From: Natronospirillum operosum
GTDB taxonomy: Bacteria; Pseudomonadota; Gammaproteobacteria; Pseudomonadales; Natronospirillaceae
Assembly (NCBI RefSeq): GCF_004768465.1
Contig: NZ_SRMF01000001.1
Span: 683,693-747,692 of the forward strand
Reading direction: 5' to 3'
Length of the DNA stretch: 64,000 nucleotides
Shown: positions 37,701 to 46,299 of the stretch, one piece after another
Position numbering within the stretch: position 1 is the stretch's first letter
Layout: every line of letters begins with the position of its first letter
The notes under the pieces: generated by a model
The model's database searches: none
What the model was told of the DNA's origin: nothing
Seen by the model: only the letters and a program-made list of their open reading frames with translations
Made by a program: the position numbers and the translations under genes

Positions 37701-38615
37701 TCAGGCCCCTTTGCTCTTGTCCAGCATGAACTTCACGAATGCCTGCACCTTCGCTGGGAGCTCGCGGCGAGAGGGATAGAGCACGGCCAGCACAGCGCTG
37801 GGTGCGTTGCTGTCTTCCCACAAGGGAACCAGTTCCTCGCGGCGAATTGCATCCTCCAGGAACAGTCTGGGCATGCGCAGTATGCCCAGACCATCGATGG
37901 CGGCCTGGCGCAACAGGTGGTCGTTGCTGCTCAGGATACTGCTACTCACGCGTACTGCATAGCGGCTGCCATCATCGGCGAGATAAATCCAATCATGTGC
38001 GCGTGGGCTCCCAGTGTAAACAAGGCATTCGTGTTCATGCAGTGCATCGGGTGTGCGGGGCTTACCGTGGCGACTGATGTAGGCGGGGGAGGCACAGGTG
38101 ACCATGGAAATGTCCTTCAGTTTGCGCATTATCAACGAGGAATCCCTTGGCGCTGATATGCGGATGACAGCGTCGAATCGCTCTTCAACGAGGTCTACCA
38201 TGCGGTTGCTCAAGTCGAGATCCAGGCTGATGTCCGGGTAACTGCGTCGGAACTCACCGAGGTATCTCGACAGGATTTCGGCGCCGTAGAAGGGTGGCGC
38301 ACTGATTCGAAGGCGTCCCCCTGGTCGGTCCGCATGCTCCGTCACCTCCTGCTCCGCTTCCAGAAGTTCAGAAAGCGCTCGTGAAGCTCGCTTGTAGTAA
38401 GCATCGCCGGCTTCGGTTAATGCCAGCCGACGGGTAGTTCGGTGCAGAAGTCGAGCGCCCAGCCGGCTCTCAAGGCGGCTTATGTATTTGCTGACCGCCC
38501 CTTTTGATAGCTCGAGCGCATCGGCAGCCGCAGTGAAACTCCCCGTCTCCACCACCCGGCAGAATACTGCTCCATCCGATATCTGTGGAATTTTCTGTAT
38601 TGATTGTTTCTGCAT
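37701..38615 (-). CDS. LysR-family transcriptional regulator
   Basis: A 304-residue LysR protein of the DmlR/CrgA-like branch. The helix-turn-helix is within residues 10-67 (FCRVVETGSFTAAADALEL, KGAVSKYISRLE). ATG 38615 has AGGA eight bases upstream; a longer frame to 38726 is not needed. It is divergent from the SDR at 38732, a common pairing in which the LysR protein controls the reductase. Confidence 0.87.
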   Translation of the reverse strand: MQKQSIQKIPQISDGAVFCRVVETGSFTAAADALELSKGAVSKYISRLESRLGARLLHRTTRRLALTEAGDAYYKRASRALSELLEAEQEVTEHADRPGGRLRISAPPFYGAEILSRYLGEFRRSYPDISLDLDLSNRMVDLVEERFDAVIRISAPRDSSLIMRKLKDISMVTCASPAYISRHGKPRTPDALHEHECLVYTGSPRAHDWIYLADDGSRYAVRVSSSILSSNDHLLRQAAIDGLGILRMPRLFLEDAIRREELVPLWEDSNAPSAVLAVLYPSRRELPAKVQAFVKFMLDKSKGA

Positions 38616-38731
38616 GGAAACGATCCTATTACGTGGGGATAGTTTATGGCAACTCGGGAAACTAATAGGCTGCTTCTGTCGAGCCGCAAGAGGCCGAGTT
38701 TCAATACCTTGATTTTTCAGGAGCAAACATT

Positions 38732-39472
38732 ATGAGTTCACTCGAAGGAAAAGCTGTGCTGGTCACTGGCGGAAGCAGAGGGATCGGAGCGGCCATCGCC
38801 ATGCGTGCGGCAGCCGAGGGTGCCGCAGTCGCTCTTACCTACAACAGGTCCCCCGAACAAGCCAGGAAAGTCGTCCGCTCTATCGAGGAGGCTGGGGGCA
38901 AGGCATTTGCGCTTTACGCCGACGTGGCTGACCCAGAGTCGGTCTCCTCGGTGGTCGACCAGGCTGCTGCCCGTCTGGGTGGACTGGATATTCTGGTCAA
39001 CAATGCCGGGATATTTCCGTACGGTATGATTGATGAGTTTACCCTCGAGGATTACGAGAACACCATGGCTATCCATACCCGTTCGGTATTCGTCGCCGTA
39101 CAGGCGGCTCTCCGTCACATTGGTGAAGGCGGGCGCATCATCAGTATCGGCAGCAGCCTGGTGGAACGGATCCCCTATCCGGGAATCAGTCTGTATGCCA
39201 TGAGCAAATCGGCTCTGGTCGGCTTCACCAAGGGTTTGGCTCGAGATCTGGGTCCACGAGGTATTACCGCTACAGTGGTTCATCCGGGTTCCACGGATAC
39301 CGAAATGAACCCGGCGGACGGTGATGGCGCCGATGAGGAACGCGCGTTGACGGCTCTGGGCCGCTACGCTACTGCCAACGACATCGCCGCCACGGTTGTC
39401 CACCTGGCAGGTCCCGGGGGTGCTTACATCACGGGTACCGCCATCACCGTTGACGGCGGTGTGACGGCATGA
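38732..39472 (+). CDS. SDR-family oxidoreductase (FabG-like)
   Basis: A 246-residue classical SDR with TGGSRGIGAAIA at the N-terminus, NNAG, a catalytic serine in SIGSS, and YAMSKSALVGFTKGLARDLG. The C-terminal PGGAYITGTAITVDGGVTA is standard. Substrate unknown; stand-alone copies next to LysR genes usually reduce xenobiotic or secondary carbonyls, not fatty-acid intermediates. AGGAG nine bases before ATG 38732. Confidence 0.85.
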   Translation: MSSLEGKAVLVTGGSRGIGAAIAMRAAAEGAAVALTYNRSPEQARKVVRSIEEAGGKAFALYADVADPESVSSVVDQAAARLGGLDILVNNAGIFPYGMIDEFTLEDYENTMAIHTRSVFVAVQAALRHIGEGGRIISIGSSLVERIPYPGISLYAMSKSALVGFTKGLARDLGPRGITATVVHPGSTDTEMNPADGDGADEERALTALGRYATANDIAATVVHLAGPGGAYITGTAITVDGGVTA

Positions 39473-39511
39473 CCTTCGGTCAGGAGACCGGCCACCTGCG
39501 AGAGCGTAAGG

Positions 39512-39748
39512 TTGACCGCCATGCAGGCCCGGGCCGAACGCGAGCCTGGGCCATCCTGCTGGCGGCTGGTCTGCGCGCTCCGGAAACTGCCGGTGGGCAC
39601 GGCCTATGCGGTCTGGGTGGGTATCGGTGCAGTTGGGGTTGCCGCTGTTGGTATGATATTTTTTCGCGAGCGAGTGTCTGCTGGGCGACTGATCAGCCTG
39701 GGTTTGATTGTTGCGGGTGTCGGCGGGTTAAAGCTGATAGGTGGCTGA
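39512..39748 (+). pseudogene. SMR-family efflux gene with an internal deletion
   Basis: The second half reads [20 protein letters not shown] and continues to [15 protein letters not shown], clearly the C-terminal half of a SugE/EmrE-type four-helix exporter. The normal first helices are missing. A short N-terminal-like piece ([11 protein letters not shown]) is readable just before, in the neighbouring frame, so roughly 40-50 codons between the two are gone. About 78 residues remain against the usual 105-110, so it is probably inactive. Confidence 0.65.
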
Positions 39749-39797
39749 CTGATCCAGCAGTTGGTTGGGTATTGTGAAATAACTAGGCGAAGCTGTC

Positions 39798-40115
39798 ATG
39801 AACAAGGAAGTTGATCGCAGGCTGTTGGCATATATTCAGTACGAAGGCTCCTCAGAGGTCTGTATTGATATTGTGGAAATCTCCAGGAGGAGCACTTCGT
39901 TTCATTATCAGGGCATCGCCTGGAACAGACCACCCAATTTCATCGGCCAGGACAACTGCACGGATGCGCATGGCAACAAGTGCAGAATTGCACCGCTCAA
40001 CCGGAACCACACCCCAGTTTGGGCAGAAAGTGCAGATGTTGTGGTGAATGACAATGCCAAAGGACACTACCATCTGTGGCTGGCAGGCAAGATCAAGCCT
40101 GCAGGCAAGGAATGA
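39798..40115 (+). CDS. Hypothetical protein, 105 aa
   Basis: A soluble-looking protein starting at ATG 39798 with only a weak ribosome-binding site. It contains no signal peptide, membrane segment or motif I recognise; it is rich in Asn, His and aromatic residues. It abuts the DUF5071 gene (one base between stop and next ATG), so it is probably its operon partner. A role in the immunity-gene patch is only a guess from position. Confidence 0.5.
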   Translation: MNKEVDRRLLAYIQYEGSSEVCIDIVEISRRSTSFHYQGIAWNRPPNFIGQDNCTDAHGNKCRIAPLNRNHTPVWAESADVVVNDNAKGHYHLWLAGKIKPAGKE

Positions 40116-40116
40116 C

Positions 40117-40542
40117 ATGCCTGATTCTGCCGAGGGAAAACCACCAGCCATGAGGCTGGTCCCGAAAGACAAGGGCGACTTGGAGGCCTGTGACAATCTG
40201 CAGATGGCGTCGGATGCAGAGCTGACTCCCTATCTGACTGAACTGCTCGAATGTCTGCAGGACATCAATTGGCCGATTGCTTTCCCGGTCTCGGTTAGGC
40301 TGTCTACCATGGGCGTGGAGCTGGTGAAGCCGACTCTGGACATACTCAATAGCGACGACGAGGTGTGGAAGTACTGGATTGTCTCCCACTTTCTGCACCA
40401 GGTGAGGCCTGCAGTACTTGCACCGCTGAGATTCAAGCTCAATGCCATGAAGTCAAAACCGACCCGGCCCGAGATCGAGGAAGAGGTATTCGATGCTGTG
40501 TGTGAGTTGCTTGCAGAGAGACCTGACAGGCGAGGTTCATAA
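40117..40542 (+). CDS. DUF5071-domain protein
   Basis: A 141-residue protein beginning its domain with LVPKDKGDLEACDNLQMASD and then LLECLQDINWPIAFPVSVRL, which I recognise as DUF5071. Such proteins are often found among immunity genes of polymorphic-toxin loci, but function is unproven. ATG 40117 has AAGGA six bases upstream. It lies convergent to the small antitoxin-like gene at 40550. Confidence 0.7.
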   Translation: MPDSAEGKPPAMRLVPKDKGDLEACDNLQMASDAELTPYLTELLECLQDINWPIAFPVSVRLSTMGVELVKPTLDILNSDDEVWKYWIVSHFLHQVRPAVLAPLRFKLNAMKSKPTRPEIEEEVFDAVCELLAERPDRRGS

Positions 40543-40549
40543 AATGCCC

Positions 40550-40786
40550 TTAGAAGTCCGTCAAGTTGTCAATCTCTTCCTGAAAGTCATCGATACCGTA
40601 GTTCACATATTGGCCGTATTTTTCCAACAACCCATGGAACTCGATTTCTGATGTACCAAGAATTTTCCCGCCCTGGACGCCATTGATTTTCTTTGCCTTG
40701 TAGAGGCAAACCGACAAAAACTCCAGCATCTCGCTGTCGTCAAATCCGGTAGTATCAGCCACTGCATCAGGAATCTCCAGCTTCAT
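40550..40786 (-). CDS. UPF0175-family antitoxin-like protein
   Basis: A 78-residue protein with the UPF0175 pattern: IPDAVADTTGFDDSEMLEFL, then an acquired KINGVQGGKILGTSEIEFHG segment and LLEKYGQYVNYGIDDFQEEI. The family is a predicted helix-turn-helix antitoxin. No toxin gene is adjacent: upstream on the same strand is an intergenic gap. ATG 40786 has GTGAGG six bases upstream. Confidence 0.7.
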   Translation of the reverse strand: MKLEIPDAVADTTGFDDSEMLEFLSVCLYKAKKINGVQGGKILGTSEIEFHGLLEKYGQYVNYGIDDFQEEIDNLTDF

Positions 40787-40844
40787 CGTTGCCTCACCTT
40801 GGTCCCATCAGCTCACCGATTGGGTTATGGGTAGTGGAAAGGAG

Positions 40845-40874
40845 GCCCGCCTGCAAACAGGGGCGGGCTTTTTT
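40845..40874 (+). terminator. Intrinsic terminator
   Basis: GCCCGCCTG pairs with CAGGGGCGGGC (one-base bulge) around a short loop, followed by T6. It points along the plus strand, although the nearest upstream plus-strand gene ends 300 bp earlier. It may be left over from a lost gene. Confidence 0.7.
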
Positions 40875-41013
40875 GTGAAGCGGTTGGCTTTGTTGGAGGC
40901 AGCGTGAGATAGCAACGGCTAATCGAAACCATCGGCGTTGACTGCCATCCAACCCGATGACACAGTGCTTTGGATTTTTCAGCCCAGTTTCCCCGCAGGC
41001 AAGGAGCCCCGCC

Positions 41014-41610
41014 ATGACCAAACGTATTGTCACTGAAATGTACCGTGCTGTTGCTGACACATTGTCGACGCTGCCCGAATCCGAAATCGCTGACATCTAC
41101 GCCCTCTCGTTCTTCATCTACGATGAATGCGACGACCCCCGACATCCGACACTCACACTCGGCTATAACACCCAGAACCAGTGGCGCAGCGAGCTCTCCG
41201 AGGATTCAGACCCCGAGGCTTCAGATTCGCAGGAAGCCAAGTGGAATTATGCCTTCTGGATACAGAACACTCTCCTTGTCTTCGGGGAGGAGGGGCAGCC
41301 ATCGGCAGACACGGTTACCCGCTGGGTGTCCGAGCTTGGATTGTTGTACACGGATGCCGACGAAGAAGCAGACTTTGAGCGGTGTCTGGAGATAGGTCGT
41401 GACATCACGGAACACTTCGTTCAGGTGGTCTGCGAGGTGGCTTCGGCCCTGCACGAGCAGGGTGTGGTACGGAAAGTTTTCGGACGGAATGTGCCGATCA
41501 TCATTCATGAGCTCGAGTATGATGAACAGATCGCCGCGCAGACCGAGCGCTCGAACCCGCCCGGGGTCGCTGCCGAGTTCGTGAACTGGGTTCGATACGA
41601 CTGGATATGA
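41014..41610 (+). CDS. DUF4303-domain protein (immunity-like)
   Basis: A 198-residue protein. The start of the domain (IADIYALSFFIYDECDDPRH, then PTLTLGYNT) and the KWNYAFWIQNTLLVFG segment fit DUF4303, a family seen beside secreted toxins. It is acidic and soluble. AAGGAG seven bases before ATG 41014 decides the start. It is followed after 16 bp by another small gene. Confidence 0.65.
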   Translation: MTKRIVTEMYRAVADTLSTLPESEIADIYALSFFIYDECDDPRHPTLTLGYNTQNQWRSELSEDSDPEASDSQEAKWNYAFWIQNTLLVFGEEGQPSADTVTRWVSELGLLYTDADEEADFERCLEIGRDITEHFVQVVCEVASALHEQGVVRKVFGRNVPIIIHELEYDEQIAAQTERSNPPGVAAEFVNWVRYDWI

Positions 41611-41626
41611 CACCGTGGTGAATGGA

Positions 41627-41890
41627 ATGACGAAAAACACCTACCAGTATGGCAATGCTCGAGCCGAGGTGGAAGACGCCTCCGGGCTTTCCGGCGTATT
41701 GTGCAAGGACGTCGACGGAGACTACTTCTTTCGGGTGTACCAGCCGGATCACTCGTACACCGACTACGAACTGAACCATGACGACCTGCCCGTCACGATA
41801 GATCAGAACGCCCTGGCATCGCTATACAAAGTCGAGGGCCATCACGTGCTGGATCACAGCCCGGAGGTTCTGGGGCTGAGCAAGGTCTGA
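41627..41890 (+). CDS. Hypothetical small acidic protein
   Basis: An 87-residue protein from ATG 41627 (GTG codons at 41615 and 41618 are alternatives). It is acidic, with a beta-rich core DYFFRVYQPDHSYTDYELNH. I do not recognise the family. It follows the DUF4303 gene closely, and the size and charge resemble immunity proteins, but that is inference from context. Confidence 0.55.
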   Translation: MTKNTYQYGNARAEVEDASGLSGVLCKDVDGDYFFRVYQPDHSYTDYELNHDDLPVTIDQNALASLYKVEGHHVLDHSPEVLGLSKV

Positions 41891-41922
41891 GCATTGGCAG
41901 CCCTTGAACCCGCCAGGGGGAC

Positions 41923-42435
41923 ATGATGGAAAGCTACCATATCGAGCTTGCTGAAGCTGATCAGATTGCCTGTCTGCAGGCGATAGAGTTGGCTGCTGCC
42001 CAGCGGTTTCCGGAGCCATTGTTGCCGGCATCGGTGCGAGAGCAGGTATCGTCGCGGCAGGAGTTGATGGACGCCCGGCGTCGTGGCCAGTTATGGGTGG
42101 CGGCAGGTGCCGGCCGCCAGCCGGTCGGCTTCGCCATGGCCTCTGTTGCCGACGATATGGCCTTTCTGATGGAGGTGGATGTGCATCCGGATCATCAGGG
42201 GCGTGGCCTTGGGCGGGCTCTGGTCAATACGGTTGTTGGCTGGGCGTCGGGCCTGGCCTTGTCCGGTGTAGTGTTGACCACCTTTCAGAATGTGCCCTGG
42301 AATGCGCCGTTTTACGAGAAGCTGGGGTTTCGCATGCTGACAGAGAACGAGATGCCCGAGTGGCTGCGGCAGAAGCTGGAAGAAGAAAGAACGCTGGGGT
42401 TGAAGGAACGCGTTGCAATGAAGCTTTCCTGTTGA
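41923..42435 (+). CDS. GNAT-family N-acetyltransferase
   Basis: A 170-residue acetyltransferase. Motif A is visible as MEVDVHPDHQGRGLGRALVN, which binds acetyl-CoA, and NAPFYEKLGFRML is motif B. AGGGGG precedes ATG 41923. The acceptor substrate is unknown. It ends with a hairpin at 42472. Confidence 0.85.
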   Translation: MMESYHIELAEADQIACLQAIELAAAQRFPEPLLPASVREQVSSRQELMDARRRGQLWVAAGAGRQPVGFAMASVADDMAFLMEVDVHPDHQGRGLGRALVNTVVGWASGLALSGVVLTTFQNVPWNAPFYEKLGFRMLTENEMPEWLRQKLEEERTLGLKERVAMKLSC

Positions 42436-42471
42436 ACCGCCATGCAGCGAAAACAGGACAGCATTGCGCCC

Positions 42472-42499
42472 TTGAACAGCACTGACACTGTTCAATTTT
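42472..42499 (+). terminator. Probable terminator after the GNAT gene
   Basis: TTGAACAG-N8-CTGTTCAA followed by TTTTA. The stem is perfect but AT-rich, so it could also be an operator for the cyclase gene that starts 68 bp later. Confidence 0.5.
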
Positions 42500-42567
42500 A
42501 TCTGGACAGATCATCGGCCAGCGCCTAGCCTCAAATCAATGATAACCGGAATAAGGCACGTTCGCTG

Positions 42568-43797
42568 ATGAAGTCAGTGTCTGCAGTAGGGTATCAGCCG
42601 GAACTGAGGCGGGTGCTGAATGATGCGGTCACGCGCCGCACCTGCCCGATTCCGGAAGATTTGTCTGCGCAGTATGCAGAACATCTGGGTCGCAAGAACC
42701 GGGCCTATATTTTCTCTGTCATTCTGATAGGGGCTGCTGCATTTGTGTCATTCGCCATTGCTGATTATCTGGTGGTGCGCGATGTAATCCTGCAGTCGGT
42801 GACACTGCGTGTGCTGTTTTCAAGCACAGTGCTGCTGCTTTCACTCTGGCTGTTCAGGCGGGGTCTTGGCATCTACTGGCTGGAGTGCCTGCTGCCGATC
42901 TATGTGCATCTGGCGGTACTGATCTGGCTCTATCTCCTGGTTTCAACCGAGGTCCCGAATGTATCGGAGTTTGCCTATGCCTCGGTGATCTTCATTCTGC
43001 TGTTGAATGTGGGCATCAGGGCCCGTTTTACGACAGCGCTGATCAGCTCCATGACGCTGTCTGTACTTCTGTTCTGGTGTATCTGGCTGATTACGGGCGG
43101 CAGTCGGAGTTCCCTGCTGATGTATGCCCTCAATTATTCGCCAGTGCTGTTGTTCAGCCTGGTTATCAGCTGGTACAACGTCTTCAATGAACGCCGCCTC
43201 TTTCTGTGGAACCTGATTGATGAACTCAACAATGCCGAACTGCGTGATGTCAATCAGCGCCTGTGGCAGCAGTCACACACGGATGAACTGACGGGTCTGC
43301 CCAACCGAAGCCTGCTGCAGGACCGCATCGTGCAGGCCATGCTGGGCGCTGAGCGCAATGGCACCCGGGCGGCTCTGATGTATGTCGACCTTGACGAGTT
43401 CAAACCGGTAAACGATACCCACGGTCATGCAGTCGGTGATGTGCTGCTGCAGGAAGCCGCCCGGCGGATGTCCGAGGTCATCCGTGCTACGGACACCATT
43501 GCCCGCTTCGGCGGTGATGAATTTGTCGTGGTGTCGCCGGAACTCGAAGGGGAGCAAGAGGCTGTGCTGGTGGCGAACAAGCTGATCGCCGCATTCAGGG
43601 AACCATTCAAGGTCAAGGGTCTGGAAATTGTCATTGGTTGCAGTATTGGCATCGCGCTGTTCCCCGATCATGGTGCCAGTGCAGACGATCTGCATCGACA
43701 GGCTGACCGGGCGCTGTACAAGGCCAAGACCGGGGGACGTAACCAGGCTGTGGTGGCGGGAAGCCCCTCCGATGACCAGACGCGGGGCCAAGGCTGA
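42568..43797 (+). CDS. Membrane diguanylate cyclase
   Basis: A 409-residue protein. Residues 45-205 hold about six hydrophobic segments, a MASE-type sensory membrane domain. A GGDEF domain follows (TDELTGLPNRSLL near 238, the active-site GGDEF at 315-319). RATD at 306-309 is an intact inhibitory site, so it should make cyclic di-GMP and be inhibited by product. The membrane signal is not known. AAGG before ATG 42568 is weak. Confidence 0.88.
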   Translation: MKSVSAVGYQPELRRVLNDAVTRRTCPIPEDLSAQYAEHLGRKNRAYIFSVILIGAAAFVSFAIADYLVVRDVILQSVTLRVLFSSTVLLLSLWLFRRGLGIYWLECLLPIYVHLAVLIWLYLLVSTEVPNVSEFAYASVIFILLLNVGIRARFTTALISSMTLSVLLFWCIWLITGGSRSSLLMYALNYSPVLLFSLVISWYNVFNERRLFLWNLIDELNNAELRDVNQRLWQQSHTDELTGLPNRSLLQDRIVQAMLGAERNGTRAALMYVDLDEFKPVNDTHGHAVGDVLLQEAARRMSEVIRATDTIARFGGDEFVVVSPELEGEQEAVLVANKLIAAFREPFKVKGLEIVIGCSIGIALFPDHGASADDLHRQADRALYKAKTGGRNQAVVAGSPSDDQTRGQG

Positions 43798-43878
43798 CCT
43801 CTTGAATTCGACAGCAAGAGTACCCAAAACATTGGCAGGAAGTGGTGTCAACTTAACCTGTGAATGGAGGTGGCAATT

Positions 43879-44451
43879 ATGGAACTCAGGAAATTGTCGA
43901 CTTCAAAACTGGCGCCATGGAACTGGTTCCGCCATGAAGACGAAGGCAGGGATCTGGAGATTCAGCGCGTAGCTGATGCCCCGACTTACAGTCACCCGCT
44001 GACCCGGATGCATCGGGAAATGGATCGACTGTTTGACGAGACCTTTCGGGCGGTCGGGTTTCCCGGCCTGTTCGAGAATGAAAGCCTCGGGCGCAGCGGG
44101 GACCTGATGCTGCGCCCCAGCGTCGATATCATTGAACAAGATGATGGCTACCGGATCACGGTGGAGGTGCCCGGTATCAGGGATGATGACCTGCAGATTT
44201 CATTGGAGCAGGACCGGATGATCATCAGTGGCGAGAAACGCCATGAATATGAGGATCATCAGGAAGGCAGACTGCATCGTGTGGAGCGCAGCTATGGTCG
44301 TTTCCAGCGCGTACTGTCGTTGCCGCAGGATGCGCTCGGTGATCAGGCCAGAGCCCGTTTCAATCAAGGCGTACTGACCATCACTGTACCCAGAGACAGC
44401 AGTCGGCAGGAGAGCCGGCGCACCATAGAGATTGAACAGGACAGCCATTGA
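43879..44451 (+). CDS. Hsp20-family small heat-shock protein
   Basis: A 190-residue alpha-crystallin-domain protein. The N-terminal arm holds PWNWFRHEDEG and a DRLFDETFRAVGFPG. The domain runs from PSVDIIEQDDGYRITVEVPG to GVLTITVPRDS and ends in a short tail. It holds unfolded proteins without ATP. GGAGG eight bases before ATG 43879 decides the start. It ends with a hairpin. Confidence 0.9.
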   Translation: MELRKLSTSKLAPWNWFRHEDEGRDLEIQRVADAPTYSHPLTRMHREMDRLFDETFRAVGFPGLFENESLGRSGDLMLRPSVDIIEQDDGYRITVEVPGIRDDDLQISLEQDRMIISGEKRHEYEDHQEGRLHRVERSYGRFQRVLSLPQDALGDQARARFNQGVLTITVPRDSSRQESRRTIEIEQDSH

Positions 44452-44469
44452 TCCTCAATCTCCGGATTG

Positions 44470-44489
44470 CCGGTGCAGGGATGCACCGG
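44470..44489 (+). terminator. Terminator after the hsp20 gene
   Basis: CCGGTGCA-GGGA-TGCACCGG, a perfect 8-bp stem followed by a pyrimidine stretch (GCTTCTCTTCC), not a clean T-run. It lies 19 bp after the hsp20 stop. Confidence 0.6.
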
Positions 44490-44601
44490 GCTTCTCTTCC
44501 GTCTTCCCCTGTACAGTTCACGGACAACAAGTGCTGCGACCGTGGTTACAGTTATTCGAAAAATGTATCTATACTGCCTATAAACAATAAAGACAGCGTC
44601 T

Positions 44602-46299
44602 ATGAGGACATTGCCCCCGCTCAGGCTAGTGTGGTTGCCGGCTGTGGCTTTGCTGTGTGGCCTGCTGATCACGGTACTGCTGGTCTGGCATGCGCGGCAG
44701 GCCGACTTTCGCCTGTGGGAGCAGCGGGCGGTGTCGGAGGCCGAGCGCCTGAGTTCGGAACTCGGTTATCGGGTGACTCGTGCGCGTGAGCCATTGGTCT
44801 CGGCGGCGGTGCTCTATCTGGGGTCGGAAGAGGTCACACAGGAAGAAATTGTCGCCGCCTATGACCAGTTGATGGTTGCGACAGAGCGCCAGAACGGTCT
44901 GTCTCTGGCCTTTGCTCAACCCGATGGCGCTGGCGGCTATCGCGTGTCCCAGGCCGCGGGCGATCTGGCGTTGCTGCCTGAAGGTCCAAGCCCAGGCATC
45001 CATGAAGTCCTGATTCCACCCCTGGAAGCGGCCCGTCGGGCCTACCCGAACCTGGTGACCGGCCCTCTGTTCAGAACCAACGGTACCAGTTATCTGACCA
45101 TGACGATTGAAGTCACCAATGCCGGTGAACCGGGCGTATTGATCAGCCTGATTGATTTTTCCAGCCTGGTGGATGAGGTGATGCAGGATTTGCTGGTGCC
45201 CGGTACGCGGGTGGAAATCTATCATCCCGACGAACCCAGGGTGGATCATGCCGACTTGCCGCCGCTGCCTACAGCTGCGGAGGTACATCATGCGACTACT
45301 CTGGACATGGATGGAGACGTCTGGTCACTGCAATGGAGCTTTGATGCCGACTTTGAAACGGTGGAGGACCGGCGCCTGATCTGGTCCGTACTGGTCAGCG
45401 GTAATCTGATCTCGCTGTTGCTCGCGCTGGTTCTGTACACGCTGATTCGACAGCACTGGCTGATTCAGCGCGAGGTGGACGAGAAAACACAGGAACTGAT
45501 AGCAGCTCGGGACCTTGTGGTGCAGCGGGAGAAGCTGGCCGCTCTGGGCGGGCTGGTGGCAGGTTTTTCCCATGAGCTGAATACGCCGGTCGGCAACGGT
45601 CTCATGGCGGCAACCACCCTGCAGGAGCAGACGCAGGGTCTGAAGCAGCGGCTGGATGACGACCAGCTCAAGCGTTCTGAACTGGAGGCGTACCTGGTGT
45701 TTGCACAGGAGAGCGCGTCCATCCTGCAGAGAAACCTAGACCGTTCGGCCAGACTGATCAACAGCTTCAAGGATGTTGCCATCGATCAGACCTCGGAGCG
45801 CCGTCGAACCTTCTCACTCAGGGTCGTGATTGATGAGGTGATGGCTACCCTGGGGCCCAGCATCAGGCGGGTAAATCTGGAACTGGAAACGGATATTCCC
45901 GACACCCTGCAGTTGGACAGCTACCCGGGGCCTCTGGAGCAGGTGATTGCCAACCTGGTCACCAATTCACTGGTGCATGCGTTCCCTGAAGGTGGGGGCG
46001 GCCGATTGACAGTAATGGCGCGACCGGTATCTGGCAACTATATTGAAGTTCAATATATGGACAATGGTGTCGGCATGCCTCAGGAATTGGCCCGCAAGGT
46101 TTTTGAACCTTTTTTCACCACTCGGATGGGGCAGGGCGGTAACGGTCTGGGGCTGCATATCGCCTACAACCTGGTGCATTCGGTGTTGGGCGGCAGTATA
46201 GAGGTGACCAGTCAGCCGGGGGCCGGCACCCGGTTTGTCATCAGAATTCCGGAGCGTGCGCCAGACAGCATGCATGCCGGGGAGGACGAGCATGACTGA
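44602..46299 (+). CDS. Sensor histidine kinase with periplasmic CHASE-like sensor
   Basis: A 565-residue kinase. A membrane segment at residues 8-30 and another at 260-283 enclose a periplasmic sensor of about 230 residues that looks CHASE-like. The phosphorylated His324 lies in GFSHELNTPVGNG. The ATPase domain has N (NLVTNSLVHAF), G1 (DNGVGMP) and G2 (GNGLGLHIAYNLV) boxes. Its stop overlaps the response-regulator start, so the two form one system. The ligand is unknown. Confidence 0.88.
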   Translation: MRTLPPLRLVWLPAVALLCGLLITVLLVWHARQADFRLWEQRAVSEAERLSSELGYRVTRAREPLVSAAVLYLGSEEVTQEEIVAAYDQLMVATERQNGLSLAFAQPDGAGGYRVSQAAGDLALLPEGPSPGIHEVLIPPLEAARRAYPNLVTGPLFRTNGTSYLTMTIEVTNAGEPGVLISLIDFSSLVDEVMQDLLVPGTRVEIYHPDEPRVDHADLPPLPTAAEVHHATTLDMDGDVWSLQWSFDADFETVEDRRLIWSVLVSGNLISLLLALVLYTLIRQHWLIQREVDEKTQELIAARDLVVQREKLAALGGLVAGFSHELNTPVGNGLMAATTLQEQTQGLKQRLDDDQLKRSELEAYLVFAQESASILQRNLDRSARLINSFKDVAIDQTSERRRTFSLRVVIDEVMATLGPSIRRVNLELETDIPDTLQLDSYPGPLEQVIANLVTNSLVHAFPEGGGGRLTVMARPVSGNYIEVQYMDNGVGMPQELARKVFEPFFTTRMGQGGNGLGLHIAYNLVHSVLGGSIEVTSQPGAGTRFVIRIPERAPDSMHAGEDEHD

